The position numbers were made by a program, and so were the translations under genes. From the NCBI GenBank assembly GCA_029261675.1, contig JAJDBA010000076.1, positions 1-16,240 of the forward strand: a stretch of DNA of 16,240 nucleotides. Direction: 5' to 3'. The notes beneath the pieces are model-generated. The model searched no databases. It was not told where the DNA came from and worked only from the letters and a program-made list of their open reading frames with translations. Of the stretch, positions 5,762-11,678 are shown in pieces (the stretch's first letter is position 1; every line of letters begins with the position of its first letter). This DNA comes from Nitrospinaceae bacterium. Lineage in GTDB: Bacteria > Nitrospinota > Nitrospinia > Nitrospinales > VA-1.

Positions 5762-5790
5762 TTAACTTTTCTTCCAGTAGGCAGTAAAAT
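5762..5790 (+). promoter_or_regulatory. Candidate promoter of the plus-strand mscS
   Basis: TTAACT (5762-5767), a 17-base spacer and TAAAAT (5785-5790) match the consensus 4/6 and 5/6. The start would be near 5797, leaving a leader of about 46 bases that ends in the GGAG ribosome site six bases before ATG 5843. Confidence 0.45.
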
Positions 5791-5842
5791 CTGAACTTGG
5801 TAATACGTTAAACTTTTAAAACCCAAGTCATTGGAGAACAAT

Positions 5843-6670
5843 ATGAACGATCTTTTCAATCCGGAAATTTTATTTCAAACCGCAATTCCTCTTTTCATGT
5901 CTTACTTGCCCTTGGTCGCTCTGGCATTAGTCACCTATTTCATTGGTTTAAGTCTAATCAAGTGGGTGATTAATTTGCTGTCGGCCCAGTGCAAAAAAAT
6001 GGACATGGAACCTTCTCTTCAAGGTTTTATTGCCAGTGTAGGAACAGTATCGCTAAAAGTATTATTGATTATTTCGGTCGTAGGAATTCTGGGAGTGGAA
6101 ACAACCTCGTTTATTGCCATATTGGGTGCGGCGGGTTTGGCAATTGGGCTTGCCTTCCAAAATAGCTTGGGCAATTTTGCGGGAAGTTTTTTGATCCTTG
6201 CTTTCAAACCATTTAAAACGGGAGACTTGGTCGAACTTGATGGGCGTCTTGGTGTGGTGAAAGAGATTCAAATGTTTTGCACCATTATCACAACACCAGA
6301 TAACAAAACGGTCATTCTTCCAAATGGCCCAGTCGCAAATGGAACTATTGTCAATCTTTCTCACGAATCTATTAAAAGGATCGATTTAACCTTTGGCATT
6401 GGCTACAGTGACAATATTGAGGAAGCAAAGAAAGCGTTGCAACGAGTGATCGATGCTGATTCGAGAGTTCTCAAAGAACCTGGCTCAACCGTAGCAGTTT
6501 CATCGTTGGGAGACAGTTCAGTGAATTTTGTTTTTCGGGTTTGGGTAAAAACCGAAGAGTATTGGGATGTTTACTTTTCAATGATAGAGCAAGTGAAGCT
6601 TGAATTGGATAGAAAAGAAATATCCATTCCATTTCCGCAACGTGATGTTCATTTGTTTCAAATGTCCTAA
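5843..6670 (+). CDS. Small-conductance mechanosensitive channel, canonical MscS type
   Basis: The product is a 275-residue inner-membrane channel close in length and layout to E. coli MscS (286 residues). Helices lie at about 18-40, 60-84 and 88-120. The pore helix reads GAAGLAIGLAFQNSLGNFAG (95-114), aligning with the E. coli pore sequence but with F-Q-N in place of L-Q-G. The beta domain has FKPFKTGDLVEL (121-132) and VILPNGPVANGTIVN (157-171). The C-terminal vestibule has a FVFRVWV strand and ends with ISIPFPQRDVH, the conserved exit barrel sequence. It is expected to release solutes on hypo-osmotic shock. ATG 5843 has GGAG six bases upstream; the TTG at 5831 overlaps that site and is rejected. 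It is divergent from a YqaE-MscS pair. The symbol mscS is withheld because two family members are present. Confidence 0.93.
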   Translation: MNDLFNPEILFQTAIPLFMSYLPLVALALVTYFIGLSLIKWVINLLSAQCKKMDMEPSLQGFIASVGTVSLKVLLIISVVGILGVETTSFIAILGAAGLAIGLAFQNSLGNFAGSFLILAFKPFKTGDLVELDGRLGVVKEIQMFCTIITTPDNKTVILPNGPVANGTIVNLSHESIKRIDLTFGIGYSDNIEEAKKALQRVIDADSRVLKEPGSTVAVSSLGDSSVNFVFRVWVKTEEYWDVYFSMIEQVKLELDRKEISIPFPQRDVHLFQMS

Positions 6671-6682
6671 TGAACCGAGGTC

Positions 6683-6739
6683 AGGCTATCTTTAAATTGA
6701 AAATAGCCTCATGGATGGTTAAAGTAAAGTATATTAACC
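6683..6739. repeat. Two hairpins between mscS and the hydrolase gene
   Basis: AGGCTAT (6683-6689) with ATAGCCT (6703-6709), and GGTTAA (6717-6722) with TTAACC (6734-6739), are perfect inverted repeats in the 88-base intergenic space. Neither has a T-run after it, so they are not standard intrinsic terminators. The first may slow or protect the mscS 3' end, and the second sits in promoter territory of the next gene. Confidence 0.35.
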
Positions 6740-6758
6740 CATTTAAACAGAGGTGAGC

Positions 6759-7715
6759 ATGAGATCGATTTTTCGTTGTTTTGTTATTACCTGCGCTTTT
6801 TGGTCAGCCTCTTGGTTTCACTCACTACCCGCAAATGCTTCAGAACCTCCAGTCGCGATTCTTGTGGATGGGTTTGGTGATTGCTGTACCAATAGAATGC
6901 ACCGACTCATTGATGGATTGAGAGGCCTAGGTGTTGAGTTTCCGGCAATTCAGGCCCGAGGTTTGAGCGGAAGTGATTATACGGATTTCACGGTTCCCTG
7001 GAATAGTTTTTCAGGTATAAACCAAGGTTTTTCTGTTGACCTTGATCCTCAAACTCATGTGCAGCAAGCGATAAAAGATGCAGCGTCTTCGCCAGGAAGC
7101 GGGAGCCTTTTAGGCGGCTTTTCGAGTCTGGCTAATATTCAAGATTCACTTGCAAACCCAAACATCATTGAAAAAGTGATGCAGAAGGTAAGAAAAGGAA
7201 GTGATTCTCAATTTGTTGAAGAAGTATCCGCTTTTGTCAATGCATTGCCAAAAGATCGCAAGGTGATTTTAATCGGCCACAGTTTTGGAGCAGATTCGAT
7301 CATGGAAGTCGCTCCCAAGCTACAACACTCTATCCTGTTCTTAGGTGCGATAGATGCGGTTGGCTCCGCAGGACAGCGCAGTCTTAATCGAAAAAGGAAA
7401 GTTTCGGCCAACGTGGAATATTTTTTCAACCGCTGGCAAAATGATAAAGTTTTCCCGTTTGATTATAGGAAAAGTGGTTCATTTAAAAATTGTAGTGCAT
7501 CGTTAAAATGCGATCAAAGAGAATCGTCTTCCGATGTGGGGCATGTGGATTTGCCTGCAACAGAGGATTTACAGGTTGAAATGCTTGGAATCATTAAAGA
7601 ATTGTTAGGTGAAAAACCGAATACAAATAGCGTCGCATCGGAACCTGATAAAAAGGACGTTAAGCCAACTGATTTATTAAATTCAACGCCTCTTAAAAAT
7701 CTTTTTGGAAATTAA
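6759..7715 (+). CDS. Exported alpha/beta-hydrolase-like protein
   Basis: This is a 318-residue protein with a Sec signal peptide (1-27, cleavage after ANA). The first mature strand, PVAILVDGFGDCC, is followed by a long helical insert (about 65-150). The nucleophile elbow is LIGHSFGAD (171-179) with Ser175. AID at 197-199 gives a candidate Asp199, and DVGHVDLP (259-266) gives a candidate His262, completing a plausible Ser-Asp-His triad. The 35-residue tail is polar and linker-like. The fold resembles lipases or esterases of the alpha/beta-hydrolase superfamily, but I recognise no specific family or substrate. C42 and C43 are adjacent, and C245 and C251 could form a disulfide. ATG 6759 is preferred over the GTG at 6753 because GAGGTGA, a strong ribosome site, overlaps that GTG. 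Two exported Sel1 genes follow on the same strand. Confidence 0.75.
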   Translation: MRSIFRCFVITCAFWSASWFHSLPANASEPPVAILVDGFGDCCTNRMHRLIDGLRGLGVEFPAIQARGLSGSDYTDFTVPWNSFSGINQGFSVDLDPQTHVQQAIKDAASSPGSGSLLGGFSSLANIQDSLANPNIIEKVMQKVRKGSDSQFVEEVSAFVNALPKDRKVILIGHSFGADSIMEVAPKLQHSILFLGAIDAVGSAGQRSLNRKRKVSANVEYFFNRWQNDKVFPFDYRKSGSFKNCSASLKCDQRESSSDVGHVDLPATEDLQVEMLGIIKELLGEKPNTNSVASEPDKKDVKPTDLLNSTPLKNLFGN

Positions 7716-7782
7716 AGCTGATTTTGCAAGAATTGTATAAGAGATGTGTGAGATTTTAAGGATAATTAAAAGGGTTTTAATG

Positions 7783-8364
7783 ATGAAAAATTTATTTGTT
7801 GGGATTGTATTTCTGATATCGCTGTCCCCGATTGCGGTTATGGCAGATTATCAGGAAGGGCGAGATGCTTTTGATCGCGGGAATTACTCCGCCGCAGTGA
7901 AAGAATTTAAAATCCTTGCCAAGAAAAATGATCCGCGAGGGCAATATGCTCTGGCAGTAATGTATGACATTGGAGAAGGTGTTTTGCAAAACTCCAAAGA
8001 AGCAGTGAAGTATTATCAGCTTGCTGCTGAGCAAGGTTTTGCTGATGCGCAGAATAACCTGGGTGTGGCTTATGACCAGGGAGAGGGCGTGGGCACGGAT
8101 TACAAAGAAGCGATGAAGTGGTATCTGCTCGCGGCAGAGAGAGGGAATAGGGATGCGCCAAATAATATTGGAGTGTTGCATATGATTGGTTTTGGAGTGC
8201 CACGAAGTTTCGCTAAAGCTCATACATGGTTTACCATAGCCGGAGCAGGCGATAGCGAAGCGATTCGCAATAAAAGTTTTGTGGAAAAAAAACTGACCCC
8301 TGAGCAACTTGCCGAGTCAAAAAGGCGTGCCGATGAATGGCGACAAATTTGGTTGAAAAAGTAA
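7783..8364 (+). CDS. Exported Sel1-repeat protein (longer paralogue)
   Basis: The 193-residue protein has a signal peptide (1-21, cleavage after VMA) followed by a TPR-like helix pair (about 23-49). Three Sel1 repeats follow at about 50-86, 87-122 and 123-157, with the hallmark spacing A-x-Y-x-L-A-x-M-Y and E-A-x-K-W/Y-Y-x-L-A-A. A C-terminal helix has the pattern VEKKLTPEQLAESK, common in secreted Sel1 proteins. Sel1 repeats are protein-interaction solenoids; no enzyme activity is expected. ATG 7783 is chosen because it gives a clean signal peptide, with AGGG eight bases upstream; ATG 7780 and 7744 are in frame. It is closely related to the next gene, which lacks one repeat, and lies 67 bases after the hydrolase gene. 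Confidence 0.85.
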   Translation: MKNLFVGIVFLISLSPIAVMADYQEGRDAFDRGNYSAAVKEFKILAKKNDPRGQYALAVMYDIGEGVLQNSKEAVKYYQLAAEQGFADAQNNLGVAYDQGEGVGTDYKEAMKWYLLAAERGNRDAPNNIGVLHMIGFGVPRSFAKAHTWFTIAGAGDSEAIRNKSFVEKKLTPEQLAESKRRADEWRQIWLKK

Positions 8365-8417
8365 ATGCAACCACGTGTTACCGATAAGTCTATTTAAATT
8401 AAGAATATTAAAATCAT

Positions 8418-8894
8418 ATGAAAATGCGATTTTTTTTTCTGCTTTCAGTTCTATTTCTTGCTGCTACGTCTTTTGCAAATGACTTTGAAGAAGGGCTGGA
8501 TGCCATACATGGAACGGACTACGATAAGGCACTTGAAAAGTTAATGCCTCTGGCTTCCGAGGGGCATGCTGCAGCTCAATATAATCTTGGCGTTATGCAT
8601 GAGTGGGGAAATGGTGTGCCCCAGGATGATGTAAAAGCTATGAAGTGGTACCGGCTTTCTGCTGAGCAGTCTCATAGAGATGCGCAGAATAATCTAGGTG
8701 CGATGTATAGTAAGGGCGAAGGGGTGGAGCAAAACTTTGTTGAAGCTTTAAAGTGGTTTGTTGTTGCAGCAGATAATGGAAGCGAAGGCGGCCGGAAAAA
8801 TGTTGATATCGTGGAAAAGCGCATGACTCCCAAACAAGTCACCGAGGCAAAAAAAATTGCTCGCGAGTGGATAAAGCAACATCCAAAAAAATAA
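8418..8894 (+). CDS. Exported Sel1-repeat protein (shorter paralogue)
   Basis: This 158-residue protein has a signal peptide (1-20, cleavage after SFA). The mature part has a TPR-like start (about 22-48), two Sel1 repeats (49-84 and 85-120), and a C-terminal helix VEKRMTPKQVTEAKK matching the one in the preceding gene. The difference in length from that paralogue is 35 residues, almost exactly one Sel1 repeat, so the pair probably arose by duplication with repeat gain or loss. Shared DNA such as GATGCGCAGAATAA (8101-8114 region in one, repeated here near 8682) supports this. No clear ribosome site precedes ATG 8418; ATG 8424 is the alternative. It is separated by 53 bases from its paralogue and ends 22 bases from the convergent TPR gene. 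Confidence 0.85.
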   Translation: MKMRFFFLLSVLFLAATSFANDFEEGLDAIHGTDYDKALEKLMPLASEGHAAAQYNLGVMHEWGNGVPQDDVKAMKWYRLSAEQSHRDAQNNLGAMYSKGEGVEQNFVEALKWFVVAADNGSEGGRKNVDIVEKRMTPKQVTEAKKIAREWIKQHPKK

Positions 8895-8916
8895 ATCCTA
8901 AAATATTTAAGAATCG

Positions 8917-9669
8917 CTATTCACTGTTCGTTTTTATTTTATCGAGAATGTCTTGTGCTTCATCGATTTGTTTTGGTAATTCGATATCATTATTTATGGT
9001 TTCTGCAAGCTGTAAGTATTTTTTTAAGGTTTTGCGTGCCTTGGAATATTGTCCTCGATCAAAATATACTTTCCCCAGGTAAAAATAATTTTCATAGAAA
9101 TCGGGTGCAAGATTTACAGCCGACTCAAGATGATGAGTGGATTTTTCGGAATCTCCACCAAGAAAAAAGGGCAGGACATGGTAATACACCCCTAAAAAGC
9201 GATGTGGGCCCGCATGTTCAACGGCGGGGTCAATTTTGATCACCCGCTGCATCGAGGTTTCAAGATTGCCTCGATTACTCAATGAGCTGAATATCCCCCT
9301 TTGCAGGCTCACGTTTCCCAGGCATAGACCCATAAAATAAATATTTTCGGCTGAATTATTGTTAATTTGTATTCCTTTTTTTGCTGTGTTCAGACAGTTT
9401 TCGAAAAGAAATAACTTTTGCTCTTTATCGACGGCTCTTTTACCTATGCGAAAATAATTTCGTGCCAATCGCCATATTAAATCTGTTCGGCTGGGAAATT
9501 TTTTCAAAGAGTCCAGGATCAAAGTTTCGGATTCTTTAAATTCTTCAATGGAGTTTGCGTTGAAATAAATGGCATCGATTTTTTTTAATGGCGGATGGGT
9601 CATTCCCAGTAAGAACAAGGAAAAAGCTGAAACTATGATGAAAGGGTGAGTTTTATTGAGAAATAACAA
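8917..9669 (-). CDS. TPR-repeat protein with N-terminal signal or anchor
   Basis: The product is 250 residues long, with a hydrophobic N-terminal segment (about 9-23) that is a signal peptide or membrane anchor. There is no lipobox Cys. Helical repeats follow: a TPR-like unit near 63-100, one near 155-190 with HRFLGVYYHVLPFFLGGDSE, and a clear TPR at 193-224 (YFYLGKVYFDRGQYSKARKTLKKYL). The GGD-type insert in the middle unit recalls the TatT component of tripartite transporters, but I would not assign that role without a profile search. The only upstream start giving the signal is TTG 9669, with a weak GAG before it; the first ATG (residue 23) would remove the hydrophobic segment. The gene is divergent from glgB and convergent with the Sel1 pair. 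Confidence 0.72.
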   Translation of the reverse strand: MLFLNKTHPFIIVSAFSLFLLGMTHPPLKKIDAIYFNANSIEEFKESETLILDSLKKFPSRTDLIWRLARNYFRIGKRAVDKEQKLFLFENCLNTAKKGIQINNNSAENIYFMGLCLGNVSLQRGIFSSLSNRGNLETSMQRVIKIDPAVEHAGPHRFLGVYYHVLPFFLGGDSEKSTHHLESAVNLAPDFYENYFYLGKVYFDRGQYSKARKTLKKYLQLAETINNDIELPKQIDEAQDILDKIKTNSE

Positions 9670-9726
9670 TTTGTACTCAGGAAATTTGAAATTGGATTGT
9701 ATACAGGCAATGGCTAATTAGAAACA

Positions 9727-9735
9727 TGATATATT
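9727..9735 (+). promoter_or_regulatory. Extended -10 promoter of the glgB operon
   Basis: TGA-TATATT (9727-9735) is an extended -10 element with a 5/6 hexamer. No good -35 lies 16-18 bases upstream, as is usual for TGn promoters. The start would be near 9742, giving a leader of about 29 bases with no obvious Shine-Dalgarno before glgB. Confidence 0.4.
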
Positions 9736-9770
9736 GTTACACAGAATGAAAAACTTTATTAGTAGAACCC

Positions 9771-11678
9771 ATGAGCCAAACTGAAAAAATAGCAGCTGGA
9801 TTAAGCGATTTTGACCTGCATTTGTTTAACGAGGGCAGTCATTTTCGTCTTTATGAAGTTTTGGGTGCACATCCTGCTGTAGAAAATAATATTCATGGTG
9901 TTCGTTTTGCTGTATGGGCTCCGAATGCTAAAAAAGTTTCAGTGGTTGGAGACTTTAATGGTTGGAATACGAACTCACATTTTTTAACTCCACTCGAGCA
10001 ATCTGGAATCTGGTATGGCTTTATTCCACAGGTTAAAGTTGGGGATATTTATAAGTATCATATTCGATCGCATGCCAAGGGTTACGAGATACAAAAGGCA
10101 GACCCTGTTTCGTTTGGAAATGAAATGCCTCCGCAATCGGGTTCGATTGTGCAGAAGCTGGACTACTCGTGGAAAGACGAGTGCTGGATGTCTAAGCGGA
10201 AAAAGTTTAATGATATCAAGAAGCAACCTTTATCTATTTATGAGATTCACCTTGGATCGTGGCGGAAACATGATGACTTTAGATCGTTAAGTTATCGTGA
10301 TCTGGCAAAACCTTTGGCAGACTATATTCATAAAATGGGTTTCACGCATGTAGAGTTCCTTCCTGTCATGGAGCATCCTTATTATGGCTCATGGGGTTAC
10401 CAGACAACGGGTTATTTTGCTCCAACCCATCGCTACGGTTCCCCGCAGGACTTCATGTTTCTTATCGATACTCTCCATCAAAATGAAATTGGCGTGATAC
10501 TGGATTGGGTTCCTTCTCACTTCGCAGTAGACGACCACGGACTTTCTTCTTTTGATGGGACACATCTTTATGAGCATCAAGATTTGAAGAAAGGTTGGCA
10601 CCCGGATTGGGGAAGCTTCATTTTTAATTACGGTCGGAATGAGGTTCTAAGTTTTTTGATTAGCAACGCGCTTTTCTGGCTTGATCGTTACCATATAGAT
10701 GGATTACGTGTCGATGCTGTGGCTTCGATGTTGTATTTGGATTATTCCCGAAAAGATAATGAATGGATTCCTAATGAATCTGGCGGAAATGAAAATTTGG
10801 AGGCTATAAATTTTTTAAAAAAACTAAATGAAGAAATTTATAATCGCTTTCCAGATGTGCAAACGATAGCAGAAGAATCAACCGCGTGGCCGGGGGTTTC
10901 CAAGCCCACCTATCTGGGAGGATTGGGGTTTGGTTTGAAATGGGATATGGGGTGGATGCATGACCTTCTTTCTTATATGGGCAAAGACCCCATCCATCGC
11001 AAGTATCACCATGATCAATTGACATTTCGTTCTCTGTACGCGTTTAGTGAGAGCTATGTTTTATCGCTGTCTCACGATGAAATGGTTCATGGAAAAGGTT
11101 CCTTGATAAATAAAATGCACGGAGATTCCTGGCAGAAGTTTGCCAACCTGCGCTTATTATTTGGGTGCATGTTTGCACAGCCTGGTAAGAAGCTTATTTT
11201 TATGGGTGGAGAGTTTGGCCAATGGAAGGAATGGGATCATGATTCAAGTCTGGACTGGGAGCTGCTCAATCAAAAATTACATTCAGGTTTGCAAAAATGG
11301 GTAGGTGATTTAAATAAAGTCTATCGCTCATACCCCGCTTTACATTGTAGGGATCTGGATGAAGAAGGTTTTGAATGGATCGATTGTGAAAATGTAGAAG
11401 AAAGTGTCTTGGCTTTTATACGTAAAGGCGATAAGGAATCAGAGCAAATGGTGATTGTATTGAATTTTACGCCAACACCACGGTTCAATTATGAAATAGG
11501 CGTGCCACAATCGGGTCTCTGGAAAGAAGTTCTCAATAGTGATGCCAAAGATTATGACGGTAGCGGAATAGGGAATATGGGCGGCGTTACAGCTTTGCCA
11601 AAACCGAAGCACGATAAACCTTTTTCTCTAAAACTAAACCTTCCGCCCCTATCTGCTATTTTCTTGTCAAAAGACTGA
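9771..11678 (+). CDS. glgB: 1,4-alpha-glucan branching enzyme GlgB (GH13)
   Basis: This 635-residue cytosolic enzyme cuts alpha-1,4 chains and rejoins them as alpha-1,6 branches in glycogen. An N-terminal CBM48 (about 22-115; VRFAVWAPNAKKVSVVGDFN) precedes the GH13 barrel. Catalytic residues match E. coli GlgB by motif and spacing: nucleophile D315 in GLRVDAVAS, acid/base E368 in TIAEEST (53 residues later, as in E. coli D405-E458) and D436 in LSHDEMVHG. The WIPNESGGNENLEAI stretch is characteristic. A C-terminal beta domain closes the protein. It lacks the extra N1 domain of the longer enzymes, so it is the short form. Its TGA stop overlaps the ATG of the next gene by one base, indicating translational coupling. 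It is the first gene of a three-gene alpha-glucan operon. Confidence 0.97.
   Translation: MSQTEKIAAGLSDFDLHLFNEGSHFRLYEVLGAHPAVENNIHGVRFAVWAPNAKKVSVVGDFNGWNTNSHFLTPLEQSGIWYGFIPQVKVGDIYKYHIRSHAKGYEIQKADPVSFGNEMPPQSGSIVQKLDYSWKDECWMSKRKKFNDIKKQPLSIYEIHLGSWRKHDDFRSLSYRDLAKPLADYIHKMGFTHVEFLPVMEHPYYGSWGYQTTGYFAPTHRYGSPQDFMFLIDTLHQNEIGVILDWVPSHFAVDDHGLSSFDGTHLYEHQDLKKGWHPDWGSFIFNYGRNEVLSFLISNALFWLDRYHIDGLRVDAVASMLYLDYSRKDNEWIPNESGGNENLEAINFLKKLNEEIYNRFPDVQTIAEESTAWPGVSKPTYLGGLGFGLKWDMGWMHDLLSYMGKDPIHRKYHHDQLTFRSLYAFSESYVLSLSHDEMVHGKGSLINKMHGDSWQKFANLRLLFGCMFAQPGKKLIFMGGEFGQWKEWDHDSSLDWELLNQKLHSGLQKWVGDLNKVYRSYPALHCRDLDEEGFEWIDCENVEESVLAFIRKGDKESEQMVIVLNFTPTPRFNYEIGVPQSGLWKEVLNSDAKDYDGSGIGNMGGVTALPKPKHDKPFSLKLNLPPLSAIFLSKD

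Larger units (their letters stand above)
5522..5842. other. Regulatory spacer between divergent yqaE-mscS and mscS
   Basis: These 321 bases hold no credible ORF. They carry a candidate promoter in each direction, a 5-3-5 palindrome on the minus-strand -35, and a long-armed inverted repeat in the predicted yqaE leader, all listed separately. The middle (about 5635-5760) is A/T-rich with no feature I could support. Confidence 0.5.

Noticed and set aside
5831..5833. TTG at 5831 as the start of the plus-strand mscS
   Set aside because: The TTG overlaps the GGAG ribosome site that serves ATG 5843 at good spacing.
4438..6670. The two MscS genes as a recent tandem duplication
   Set aside because: They are in opposite orientation and their pore and vestibule sequences differ greatly, so they are separate subfamilies.
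7792..8307. Minus-strand ORFs of 171 and 98 codons across the first Sel1 gene
   Set aside because: The plus strand gives a clear signal peptide and Sel1 repeats; the antisense frames have no family resemblance.
7783..8894. The Sel1 repeat DNA as a CRISPR-like or mobile repeat array
   Set aside because: The repeats are coding, 36 residues long and in frame, with no spacers or flanking inverted repeats.
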